DNA from: Azoarcus sp.
GTDB lineage: Bacteria; Pseudomonadota; Gammaproteobacteria; Burkholderiales; Rhodocyclaceae
Assembly: GCA_031285965.1 (NCBI GenBank)
Contig: JAITVD010000028.1
Coordinates: 1-40,982 of the forward strand
Direction: 5' to 3'
DNA: 40,982 nucleotides
Part shown: one piece after another, positions 9,306 to 17,145 of the stretch
Numbering within the stretch: the first letter of the stretch is position 1
Layout of the letters: each line of letters starts with the position of its first letter
Program-made: the position numbers and the translations under genes
The notes under the pieces: model-generated
The model's input: only the letters and a program-made list of their open reading frames with translations
The model's database searches: none
What the model was told of the DNA's origin: nothing

Positions 9306-10703
9306 TCAGGCAGCCGCCGAACCGCGAGCACGAAAGCCGAAGCGGGATTTATTCAATCCCGGAACAACCCCGAGGAGGGGGGCTTCCAAATATTCCGCCA
9401 AATCTTCGCGCCCCCGTACGCGCTGGTCGCTCAACTCCAGCAACAGCGCCACGCCGATGCCAAGCAGCACCCCAAGAAACGTGGCGATGATCATATTGAG
9501 CACGAGTTTCGGGCTGGAATGTTGCAAAGGCGGCATTGCGGGCGTGAGCACTGAAACATTGGTTTGCTGGGTCTGGCTTTCGAGGCTCGTCTGCGCAAGA
9601 CGCTGAGTAACCAGATCGTATGCCCGCTGGGCGTTCTCGATGTCGCGCTGAAACACCGCTATCTGGTCTCGGTGCTTTTTAAGCTCGAACACGCGCGCCT
9701 GCTGCTTCTCGACAGCATCGCTGAGTTCTTTGATCCGTGCCGTGCTGATACGGGAAGTCGTGCCAAGCGAGTTGACCACGCGCTGGATTTCCGCCGACAA
9801 GCGATTGCGCTGTTCCGTAATTTTCTCGTTCAATTCGCGTATCTGCGGATGGTTTGGCCCAAGCCGCTCAAGCAACTGGCTGCGATCAGCCACAAGCTGC
9901 GCCAGTCCCGTCTTGAGGCTAGCTACCACCGAATCGGCCATGACTTCAGGCAGAGACTCGGCGGAAGCCGCTTGGCTTTGCCGCGAACTGCTCTCCGCGT
10001 TCTGGACTAGCGCGGCGGAAAGCTGGCTGTTGAGTTCCGACAGGCGCATATTCTCGACATCTAACCGGCCATCTTCCGCCAGTACGCCACTTTCCTGCTC
10101 ATATGCGGAAAGTTTGCGCTGCGCGGATTCGAGTTCATCGCGCACATCTTTTGTCTGCTTGTCGAACCAGTCTTTGTATTGTCTGGCGGGATTCACCTTG
10201 AGTTCAAGGTTGGTCTCTATGTAGGCTTGGGAAAAAGCATTCGCAATAGCTGCGGAAAACGCCGGGTCAGGCGCTTCATAGCTAATCGTGATGATATTGC
10301 TCTCGCGTGTCGTCGATGGGCGCACGTCCAGTTGCCTTTGGAGCAGCGCACCCAGCCAAGCGCGAAAACCAGCGTCCCCGCCTTCCCCTTTCGCTTCGTC
10401 GTTCCATTGTTCCCGAAGCGAAGGAACCTGATCCATCCGGGTCAACGTCACGACGCGCTGGGCGACGCGCTCTGAAGCGATGATGTCGATCTGGGTCGCA
10501 AGATAGCCCTGAAGCATCTGGGGCTGGATCGCGCCCAGCAGGGGATCCGTCATTTTCATATCGACCACCAGCGTGGATGTAGCCGTATATTGCTTGGGCA
10601 GCAACAGGCTAATCGCCAAGGTCAGAAGCATCACACCAGCCAGAATGGCGGCAATCACCCAGCGGCGGGCTTTCAGTATGAGAAGAAACTGCTGAAACGT
10701 CAT
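9306..10703 (-). CDS. epsF: Wzz-type chain length determinant protein EpsF
   Basis: 465 residues from the ATG at 10703; the frame extends two codons further to a TTG. Inner-membrane polysaccharide co-polymerase. TM helix about 13-34, Wzz-like segment LPKQYTATSTLVVDMK, a long periplasmic coiled coil about 165-395 rich in Glu, Gln, Arg and Ser, then a second TM helix about 400-423 (LNMIIATFLGVLLGIGVALL). A basic cytoplasmic tail ends in Ala-rich residues. There is no fused kinase; that role is on EpsG, 9 nt downstream. Family length and gene order match EpsF of Methylobacillus-type clusters. Confidence 0.9.
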   Translation of the reverse strand: MTFQQFLLILKARRWVIAAILAGVMLLTLAISLLLPKQYTATSTLVVDMKMTDPLLGAIQPQMLQGYLATQIDIIASERVAQRVVTLTRMDQVPSLREQWNDEAKGEGGDAGFRAWLGALLQRQLDVRPSTTRESNIITISYEAPDPAFSAAIANAFSQAYIETNLELKVNPARQYKDWFDKQTKDVRDELESAQRKLSAYEQESGVLAEDGRLDVENMRLSELNSQLSAALVQNAESSSRQSQAASAESLPEVMADSVVASLKTGLAQLVADRSQLLERLGPNHPQIRELNEKITEQRNRLSAEIQRVVNSLGTTSRISTARIKELSDAVEKQQARVFELKKHRDQIAVFQRDIENAQRAYDLVTQRLAQTSLESQTQQTNVSVLTPAMPPLQHSSPKLVLNMIIATFLGVLLGIGVALLLELSDQRVRGREDLAEYLEAPLLGVVPGLNKSRFGFRARGSAAA

Positions 10704-10713
10704 AGGCAACCAA

Positions 10714-11529
10714 TCAGAAGAGGCTTTCCCTGACGTAAATCACGTCATCGCCCCTGAGGAGGTCATCAAGGCCGGGTTCCACCACTTTCAGCGCGCCGTC
10801 GGCCTGACGACGATGGATACGAAGCCCGCGCACGGTTCCGCGAGCCGTCGTGCCGCCGCCAGAAGCCAAACCCTGCATCACGCTCATATTGCGTTCAAGG
10901 CGGAAAGCCCCCGGACGGTTGACCTCCCCGTAAATATAGAACATTGGCGCACGATGCACGTAGATGAGATCGCCGCCCGTCAGCACAATGTCACTTGTCG
11001 TGTCGCCGCTGATGAACAAGGAAGGCAGATCGATTTCACGCCGAACCTGCTTGCCATTACGCAACCCAATAAAAATCACCACATCCGCGCCGCCCGCCGA
11101 AATGCCGCCCGCAGCGGCAACCATGTCGGTCAAACGTAAATTCGCGGTTTCGAGCGGAAAGCGCCCCGGCCTGTTGACCTGGCCCAGCACGGAAACTTGG
11201 TTGCCCCGAATCTGCACCGGCAGCACATTGACTTGCGGCTGGCGCACGAAACCGCCATCGCGCAGCTTGGCGGCAATCTCCGCTTCGGCTGCGGACGTAC
11301 TCTTTCCCCCGACGGAAACCGAGCCAAGCAATGGAAAAGTCAGCAAGCCTTTTTCAGATACACGCGCTTCAGTGGTGAGATCCGGGTTCTGGAACACCGT
11401 AACGCGGACGATATCGCCCGGCCCGAGGACGTATTCACGTTCGTCCGCAGCTTGTGCCGCGCCAGCAAAGCCCAAATAGAACAAGACAGGGACGCACAGG
11501 AAACGAAGGAATCGAAAAGTCATTTGCAT
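10714..11529 (-). CDS. epsE: Polysaccharide export protein EpsE (Wza-like)
   Basis: About 271 residues from the ATG at 11529. A GTG at 11538 and an ATG at 11523 are also possible and no Shine-Dalgarno decides between them. A hydrophobic signal peptide ends near GAAQA-ADERE, with no lipobox cysteine. Poly_export domain from YVLGPGDIVRVTVFQNPDL, then SLBB modules (VSVLGQVNRPGRFPLE and IYGEVNRPGAFRLE). It is expected to form the periplasmic/outer-membrane exit channel. It lacks the C-terminal amphipathic helix that makes the Wza pore, so the outer-membrane step may be served by the beta-barrel EpsL. Ten bases separate it from epsF. Confidence 0.88.
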   Translation of the reverse strand: MQMTFRFLRFLCVPVLFYLGFAGAAQAADEREYVLGPGDIVRVTVFQNPDLTTEARVSEKGLLTFPLLGSVSVGGKSTSAAEAEIAAKLRDGGFVRQPQVNVLPVQIRGNQVSVLGQVNRPGRFPLETANLRLTDMVAAAGGISAGGADVVIFIGLRNGKQVRREIDLPSLFISGDTTSDIVLTGGDLIYVHRAPMFYIYGEVNRPGAFRLERNMSVMQGLASGGGTTARGTVRGLRIHRRQADGALKVVEPGLDDLLRGDDVIYVRESLF

Positions 11530-11630
11530 TTTGCCCACGATAGGTATAAGCCAATCATTTGAAAGCTACCGGAACTACGACACTTGGATAGATCGCAGTT
11601 CCGGCAGATACCTTTTGCCCGCTTGCCGCC

Positions 11631-12602
11631 CTATTTCAGCTTGATGCCCCCTTTCTCAATCATCGACTGGACGGAAGAATCACCTTCGGACGAAGATTCG
11701 GACTGCTCCGTTGGGGCTTTCGCCGCAGGAGCGGGCGGCTCTGCTTCGGCAGGCGGTTTGAATTCGCCAACGTACTCAATAGAAGCCGCATCGCGCAGAC
11801 GTTTGATTTCCGCTCTGATGCTTTCAGCGCGCGCCTGATTGAGCAGGATATTCTGGATGATGGGTTTTCCCGCAGTGCGGTCAATAGGCTCGTCCCGTAC
11901 TCCGCCAATAAACACAAGAACCGCGCCGGTCGTTGTTCCAATGAAAATGGCTTGACCCGCATTCAAACCGCCAATTCTCTTGAGCACTTCCGGCGGAATC
12001 TGTTCCGCTGGCTTGATGCTCACGTTTACGGCGAACTGTATCTTCTGCTCATTCAGCCAGTTCACTATTTGCTGCGGATTGCCGGCTGCCTGTACTTGGG
12101 CACGCACTTCGTCAAGGCGGTCAGCAGATACCTGCATATTAATTTCTTGCAGGTTGTAGATGCGCCGCTTGGAGAACATCTCAGGATTTTTATCGTAGAA
12201 ATCGGCAATTTGCGCATCCGTCGGCTGCACCGCGCCGCCCATGATTTCCTCCCCATACGCACGGGCAAGAATGTCGCGGCGCGAAAACTCGATCATCTGC
12301 ATCACATTCGGATTGCGGTCAAGTTTCTTGAGCTTGGCCTGTTGCAGCAGCAATTCCTGGTCAATGAGGCGCTCGGCAGCGGCAGAGCGCGCCCTGTCGA
12401 TCTGATCTGGCGGAATATCGTTTCTACGCGAGAGCAGGCCGTTGATCTGATGGACAGAAATCTCTTCCTTGTTAACCTTGACGGCAACTTGGGAGGAAGA
12501 GGCTTTGCCGGAATCTTCCTTGGCATTGCAACCGGCAAGCATGCCGGTCAAGCACACGGCGGCGCAAAGCGACGCAACGACAGAGCGAGCAGGGGAGGTC
12601 AT
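11631..12602 (-). CDS. epsD: EpsD-family peptidyl-prolyl isomerase-like lipoprotein
   Basis: 323 residues. Signal peptide with lipobox LAGC, Cys25, so probably a membrane-anchored periplasmic lipoprotein. The N-terminal half resembles SurA/PpiC chaperone helices (INGLLSRRNDIPPDQ, AAAERLIDQELLLQQAKL, SRRDILARAYGEEIM), followed by a short rotamase-like region about 150-250. The tail is rich in Ala, Pro, Glu and Ser. The family occurs in exosortase-linked EPS loci, where its substrate is unknown; assisting EpsL barrel assembly is an inference. GGAA lies five bases before the ATG. It is separated from epsL by 145 nt with no recognisable feature, and from epsE by about 100 nt. Confidence 0.85.
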   Translation of the reverse strand: MTSPARSVVASLCAAVCLTGMLAGCNAKEDSGKASSSQVAVKVNKEEISVHQINGLLSRRNDIPPDQIDRARSAAAERLIDQELLLQQAKLKKLDRNPNVMQMIEFSRRDILARAYGEEIMGGAVQPTDAQIADFYDKNPEMFSKRRIYNLQEINMQVSADRLDEVRAQVQAAGNPQQIVNWLNEQKIQFAVNVSIKPAEQIPPEVLKRIGGLNAGQAIFIGTTTGAVLVFIGGVRDEPIDRTAGKPIIQNILLNQARAESIRAEIKRLRDAASIEYVGEFKPPAEAEPPAPAAKAPTEQSESSSEGDSSVQSMIEKGGIKLK

Positions 12603-12747
12603 AAACGTTCCAAAAAATCAGCCTTTATCAAAAAGACTCATACAGCGTATCACACCAGCATCGATCCGCCGCTAAAAACTGACCGACCGATGCCACCCAA
12701 ACGAACATCATGCCATAGACACGGCGAAGAGCGCATCCCCTCCTTCA

Positions 12748-14013
12748 TCAAAAACTCAGGCTGCCTGACAGCCATACCGTCCGTGCATCAAAGCCATAGA
12801 TTGAATCATAGATTTCCTTGTCCGACTCGCGCTTCTGCTGTCGATACCCAAGCGCGATATTGGCGTTTGGGGTCGGCATATACTGGAGATTCAGCCCATA
12901 AGCCGTGGTCTTGGCCTCTCTTGGATTGATCTCCGCCGCTGGATAACCCGGATCCCCACCATAATCACGATCCAGATACTCGAACGTAGCGCCAAGGCGA
13001 ACCTTGCTGGAAATCACCCAAGTCGGCTGCAAAGCCCAGCCCTGCGTAACGGCATAGTTTGAAACATAATCAGCATCCGCGCCGATCTCGCGCCGCCAGG
13101 ACAAATCCACGATGGCCTTCCCACTCGGCATCCAATTGAGCGCGATCTTACCCGTAACGCCCGAAAAATCCCGGTTGGATGCCAAATCATATTTACGCTG
13201 CGTGTATCCGGTATAGCCGCTCAGTTTCGTGGCTCCGGTTAACTGCCATTGAGCGGAAACCTGTGCGTCATACCGCTCCCAGTCCCGCAGCGATGTTTCC
13301 CCCGGAACAAGCTCTTCTTTCTTTTTTCGGTTCAAATATAGCCCCTCTTCGCCACGCAGACTGAAAACGACGCGGTTCCCGGTGGAAGGCCGATAAGTGA
13401 GGTTCAGGCTCACCTGCTGCGCTTCGTACTGGTCGAATTGCCGGGCATCATCTCGATAATCGCTGCGGACATCAGAAAAACTAAAGCCCGTTGCCCAGTT
13501 CGGATGCCACCAGAAATCGGCGCTGGCATTGGCACGGGAAAGCCGGTGCATCACCTTCTCTTGCTGGGCATTGTAGTAACCGTAAGTATTCTCAAAACCG
13601 ACAAAGGATTCGCTCCAGCCATACCCAAGGACACCGCTCCAGCGATCCCCTGCCCGCCAATCCCAGCGCAGGTTTGCGTCCGGGGCAGTGTTGTCAAGGT
13701 TTGAATGCTTACGGTAAACACTGTGGGTCGCGGAAATCCCAGCGTGGAAGCTCTGCCGACTGTATGTCTTGTCGAAGTTGATGCCCACGCTGGTATTGGA
13801 AACGACATCGCTGCGATCACTACCATCCCTAGGCGGCTCACCGTCTGGCAGACGGTACATGTTGTCGTCCCAAGAGAACGTCTGCGACACCGAGAAGCTG
13901 AACGGACTCTGCTCATCCTCCTCCTGGGCGGCCACCCAAGCCGACTGGACGCCCAGCAATACCGCCACCCCGCTCGCCAGCATGGCGAACTTACGCTGCT
14001 TCCTTTTGCTCAT
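12748..14013 (-). CDS. epsL: Outer-membrane beta-barrel EPS protein EpsL
   Basis: 421 residues from the ATG at 14013 (preceded by GAGGCAGGGG); the frame runs 14 codons further upstream without better support. Signal peptide MSKRKQRKF plus hydrophobic core, cleavage likely after AWVAA. The mature protein alternates hydrophobic and polar residues with many Tyr, Trp and Arg (WRREIGADADY, TGYTQRKYDLASN) and ends in a terminal Phe (WLSGSLSF), the outer-membrane barrel signature. This pattern matches the EpsL family of putative exosortase-B-associated EPS transporters. It is the first gene of the minus-strand eps run and is divergent from epsB. Confidence 0.82.
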   Translation of the reverse strand: MSKRKQRKFAMLASGVAVLLGVQSAWVAAQEEDEQSPFSFSVSQTFSWDDNMYRLPDGEPPRDGSDRSDVVSNTSVGINFDKTYSRQSFHAGISATHSVYRKHSNLDNTAPDANLRWDWRAGDRWSGVLGYGWSESFVGFENTYGYYNAQQEKVMHRLSRANASADFWWHPNWATGFSFSDVRSDYRDDARQFDQYEAQQVSLNLTYRPSTGNRVVFSLRGEEGLYLNRKKKEELVPGETSLRDWERYDAQVSAQWQLTGATKLSGYTGYTQRKYDLASNRDFSGVTGKIALNWMPSGKAIVDLSWRREIGADADYVSNYAVTQGWALQPTWVISSKVRLGATFEYLDRDYGGDPGYPAAEINPREAKTTAYGLNLQYMPTPNANIALGYRQQKRESDKEIYDSIYGFDARTVWLSGSLSF

Positions 14014-14402
14014 AAAATGAAACCCCTGCCTCAAAATGTAAAAAACCCGACGCACAATTCATCACAGAATTCAGGCAACCCACAAGGCATCCCGCCATTT
14101 TGTGGCAACATCGACGCACTCGCAGACAAAATCTAATAATATCCGATAGCTACTGCCGTTTTTTACCAAAACGGCGCAGACTCCGCGACCTGAATCAGGG
14201 TGAAACCATACACGATTTACGCGACAATTGCTGTACTGATGGCTCATTCGCCGCTGTGACTGTCGCTGTTTGACCACCGCCCTTACGCAACGCCTCTTGA
14301 ACCAGATTTTCTGTTTCACGCAAGAACCCTTCAATTCGCCTCTCTCTATCTGAGATTGCCCACCGCTGAAAATTCACTTTGTATGCTAGATTAGCCATAA
14401 AA
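14014..14402. promoter_or_regulatory. Divergent epsL/epsB control region
   Basis: 389 bases, less GC-rich than its flanks. On the plus strand TGGCAAC-ATCG-ACGCA at 14103-14118 has the GG-N10-GC spacing of a sigma-54 promoter but only 8 of 12 matches, about 285 nt before epsB. TGTATGCT near 14380-14387 looks like an extended -10 but has no matching -35. A minus-strand frame (14195-14398, 67 codons) has no ribosome-binding site. I see no terminator, and the region is long enough for regulator sites. Confidence 0.4.
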
Positions 14403-15806
14403 ATGAATAAATACGGCTACCGCTCACTGAAGGAGCACCTGACCCAACGAACTGGCTTCACGCTGAGTTCAGCCATTGGCGCTTTTCTTTATCCTTCTGT
14501 CATTATCGCTTGCCTGCTGGTTGCCGCCGCCTGGCACGACGAAGACATCGGATCCGCCTACATCACCCTTGGCGTTCTGTCGTTTGCCATCACCTTCCCC
14601 GGCGAAGCCTCTTTCAATGAAAAACCCCGTCAGATACTGCAAAGGCTGCTGACCAACTGGCTGCTGTTCATTGTTCTCATGGGAGCATTGGGCATCGCCT
14701 CGACTTACATCTGGTATTTTCCGCAAAACACGCTGATTACTTGGTTTGTCGCTACGCCTGTCGTATATGCCCTAGCCTACGCCGTTCTGAGAATCATGCT
14801 TTCGCGTGCTCTCTCTTCGCCCGATGGCCAGCGCACTGCCGTCATTGCGGGTGTTAATGACACTGGTGTCTTTTTGGCGAAACAGTTTCAGAACAATCCC
14901 TACCTTGGCACGCGCCTCCTTGGTTTTTTCGATGACCACAGCCCCGCTAACTTTCCGCGTGAAGTTTCCGCTCCCGTCATCGGGCTTTTGCACGATCTGC
15001 CCGATTACGTCAAACAGAACCATATCGAAGTCATCTATCTGGCCCTGCCAATGGCCGCTCAGCCGCATATCCTTGATCTGCTCGACAGCCTCAAGGACAC
15101 GACCGCCTCGATTTATTTCGTTCCTGACATTTTCATCACCGACATCATTCAAGGCCGGTTTGGCAGCATCGGGGGAATACCCATCGTCGCGGTTTGCGAA
15201 ACGCCTTTCACCGGCATCAACGGCCTCGTCAAACGCACATCGGATGTCGCGCTCTCATCTATCATCCTGCTGCTGCTGTCCCCGCTGATGCTGATGCTGT
15301 CAATCGGTGTGAAGCTGTCCTCCCCCGGGCCGGTCATTTTCAAGCAGCGGCGCTACGGGCTGGACGGCAAGGAAATCCTCGTCTACAAATTCCGTTCGAT
15401 GACGGTCTGCGACGATGGCGAGGTCGTCAAACAAGCCACGAAGGGCGACGTGCGCATCACGCGGTTCGGCGCGTTCATCCGCAAGACCTCGCTGGATGAA
15501 TTGCCTCAATTCTTCAATGTGCTCCAAGGCCGGATGAGCATCGTCGGCCCGCGCCCACACGCCGTCGCGCACAACGAAACATACCGGAAGGCAATCAAGG
15601 GCTACATGATTCGCCACAAGGTCAAGCCGGGCATCACCGGATGGGCGCAAGTCAATGGTTACCGAGGCGAAACGGAAACCCTCGACAAAATGGAAAAGCG
15701 CATCGAATATGACCTTGAATACTTGCGCAACTGGTCATTGGCTCAGGATTTAAGGATTATTTTCAAGACGGCGCTGGTCGTCGTAAAAGATCGGAACGCT
15801 TGGTGA
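14403..15806 (+). CDS. epsB: Undecaprenyl-phosphate glucose (sugar) phosphotransferase
   Basis: 467 residues from the ATG at 14403. Polyisoprenyl-phosphate hexose-1-phosphate transferase that loads the first sugar phosphate onto undecaprenyl phosphate to begin exopolysaccharide repeat-unit synthesis. Four TM helices lie in the first 130 residues, followed by a CoA-binding/Rossmann-like domain about 140-255. A further TM hairpin is at about 285-305, then the Bac_transf catalytic part with KFRSM (329-333), KTSLDELPQF (361-370), SIVGPRPH (379-386) and KPGITGWAQVNGYRG (408-422). It is convergent with the lpxC-side genes and divergent from epsL. No glycosyltransferase, flippase or polymerase gene follows, so the rest of the pathway must be elsewhere. 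Confidence 0.92.
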   Translation: MNKYGYRSLKEHLTQRTGFTLSSAIGAFLYPSVIIACLLVAAAWHDEDIGSAYITLGVLSFAITFPGEASFNEKPRQILQRLLTNWLLFIVLMGALGIASTYIWYFPQNTLITWFVATPVVYALAYAVLRIMLSRALSSPDGQRTAVIAGVNDTGVFLAKQFQNNPYLGTRLLGFFDDHSPANFPREVSAPVIGLLHDLPDYVKQNHIEVIYLALPMAAQPHILDLLDSLKDTTASIYFVPDIFITDIIQGRFGSIGGIPIVAVCETPFTGINGLVKRTSDVALSSIILLLLSPLMLMLSIGVKLSSPGPVIFKQRRYGLDGKEILVYKFRSMTVCDDGEVVKQATKGDVRITRFGAFIRKTSLDELPQFFNVLQGRMSIVGPRPHAVAHNETYRKAIKGYMIRHKVKPGITGWAQVNGYRGETETLDKMEKRIEYDLEYLRNWSLAQDLRIIFKTALVVVKDRNAW

Positions 15807-15860
15807 GCATCGGCTGTTCGCTGAAATGCCAGACACCGCTTGCCGTTTTGTTTTTTTATT

Positions 15861-16046
15861 TCAAACCGCGATCAGTATCCGTTCAAGCGCGAAAAGCGCC
15901 AAGATGACAAAAGCCGCTACGAGGCCAGCGCGGAAAAGATTCCACGCCCATGCTCTGTAACGAGTCTGCCCGGTCAGCATCCACAAAACGAGCGAAGCGC
16001 CGATTCCCAAACCCAACAGCACGCCCACGATCCGCGCCAGCAGCAT
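15861..16046 (-). CDS. Small two-helix inner-membrane protein downstream of lpxC
   Basis: 61 residues: MLLARIVGVLLGLGIGASL forms a first TM helix, then a short polar loop GQTRYRAWAW, then a second TM helix FRAGLVAAFVILALFALE ending LIAV. The polar loop has two Arg and three aromatic residues at the membrane boundary. Translation looks strong: AGGAGGT at 16050-16056 ends three bases before the ATG, and its AG is shared with the lpxC TAG stop. I recall similar short proteins in betaproteobacteria but know no function. Co-translation with lpxC suggests an envelope role. This is inference. Confidence 0.8.
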   Translation of the reverse strand: MLLARIVGVLLGLGIGASLVLWMLTGQTRYRAWAWNLFRAGLVAAFVILALFALERILIAV

Positions 16047-16049
16047 GAC

Positions 16050-16056
16050 ACCTCCT
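16050..16056 (-). promoter_or_regulatory. Consensus Shine-Dalgarno overlapping the lpxC stop
   Basis: AGGAGGT on the minus strand, four bases (counted from AGGAGG) before the ATG at 16046. The lpxC stop TAG (16057-16055) shares two bases with it, so ribosomes ending lpxC are placed on the next start. It supports the 61-residue gene being real. Confidence 0.8.
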
Positions 16057-16978
16057 AAAACGCCAGCGCCGGGTCGGCAAACTGGCGGGCAACCGCTGCG
16101 GGCGCGGCCACGGCATCGTCAAAGCTGACAATTTCCCAAGCCGAGGCATCTTCAAGCAGCGAGCGTAATACGCGGTTGTTGAGCGCATGGCCCGCCTTAT
16201 GGGCCGTATAGGCCGCCAGCAGCGGATGGCCACAGATGTATAGATCGCCGATAGCGTCGAGCACTTTATGCTTGACAAATTCATCGGCATATCGCAGCCC
16301 TTCGGCGTTGAGCACGCGATACTCATCCATAACAATCGCGTTCTCCAGGCTTCCTCCCAGAGCAAGCCCGTTGGCTTGCATAAACTCCACGTCCTGCATG
16401 AAGCCGAAGGTTCGTGCGCGCGCAACGTCGCGCACATAGGAGTGCTTGGCAAAATCGACCTCCACTTCGGTTGCGGTCGATTCGATTGCCGGATGATTGA
16501 ACACAATGGAAAAGTTCAGACGAAATCCGTCATAAGGGGATAGGCGCACAAATTTGTCGTCTTCCCGGTATTCGACGGTTTTTTTGACGCGCAGAAATTT
16601 CTTGGGCGCGAGCTGCTCCTCGATGCCGCCAGACTGGAGCAGAAAGACAAACGGCCCGGCGCTGCCGTCCAAAATAGGTATCTCGGGCGCGTCGACATCA
16701 ATGTGGAGATTGTCAATGCCAAGCCCGGCCAGAGCCGACATCAGATGCTCAACCGTACCCACTTTGCAATTGCCTTTTTCCAGCCCGGAACACATCCGCG
16801 TGTCGCAAACGGCATAGGGATCGACGGGCAGGGCAACGGGCGGCTGGAGGTCGACGCGGCGAAAAACAATGCCGGTATTTACGCTAGCAGGGCGCAGGAC
16901 GAGATTAACCTTGTGCCCGCCGTGCAGGCCGACACCTGTTGCGGTAACAATTGATTTGAGGGTGCGCTGCCTAATCAC
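16055..16978 (-). CDS. lpxC: UDP-3-O-acyl-N-acetylglucosamine deacetylase
   Basis: 307 residues, GTG start at 16978 with AGGA just upstream. Zinc enzyme for the committed step of lipid A synthesis. Metal ligands His78 (EHLMSAL), His237 and Asp241 ([10 protein letters not shown]), and catalytic His264 (KAGHALNN) are all present one position below E. coli numbering, with Glu77 also kept. [10 protein letters not shown] at 15-24 and [10 protein letters not shown] at 101-110 are family motifs. It closes the dcw cluster, separated from ftsZ by 167 nt holding a large hairpin, and is followed after 8 nt by the small membrane protein. The usual further neighbour secA is absent here. Confidence 0.97.
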   Translation of the reverse strand: MIRQRTLKSIVTATGVGLHGGHKVNLVLRPASVNTGIVFRRVDLQPPVALPVDPYAVCDTRMCSGLEKGNCKVGTVEHLMSALAGLGIDNLHIDVDAPEIPILDGSAGPFVFLLQSGGIEEQLAPKKFLRVKKTVEYREDDKFVRLSPYDGFRLNFSIVFNHPAIESTATEVEVDFAKHSYVRDVARARTFGFMQDVEFMQANGLALGGSLENAIVMDEYRVLNAEGLRYADEFVKHKVLDAIGDLYICGHPLLAAYTAHKAGHALNNRVLRSLLEDASAWEIVSFDDAVAAPAAVARQFADPALAF

Positions 16979-17050
16979 GTTTCCTGCTTCTTCTCGTAGG
17001 GCTGCGAGAGCTTATCACGAGCAACGCGCAAAGTACCCACTATGGCGACA

Positions 17051-17115
17051 CGCTGCCAGCCCGGCGGAAGAGCCACAGGGGGCGGGACTCTTCCGCCTCT
17101 GCCGGGATAGCAGCG
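17051..17115. terminator. Large imperfect hairpin between ftsZ and lpxC
   Basis: Three nested complementary segments: CGCTGC/GCAGCG (17051-17056 with 17110-17115), CCCGGC/GCCGGG (17060-17065 with 17101-17106) and GGAAGAG/CTCTTCC (17066-17072 with 17088-17094), with a 15-nt loop and a six-base bulge. It begins 30 nt after the ftsZ stop on the minus strand. No T tract follows on either strand, so it may be a partial terminator or an mRNA 3' stabiliser, letting lpxC be expressed separately. Confidence 0.5.
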
Positions 17116-17145
17116 TGCGTTTCCAGAAAGCCTAGCGGTTGATAC

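Noticed and set aside
14195-14398. 67-codon minus-strand frame in the epsL/epsB gap
   Set aside because: Helical-looking peptide but no ribosome-binding site, and it lies in a promoter region; not enough to call a gene.
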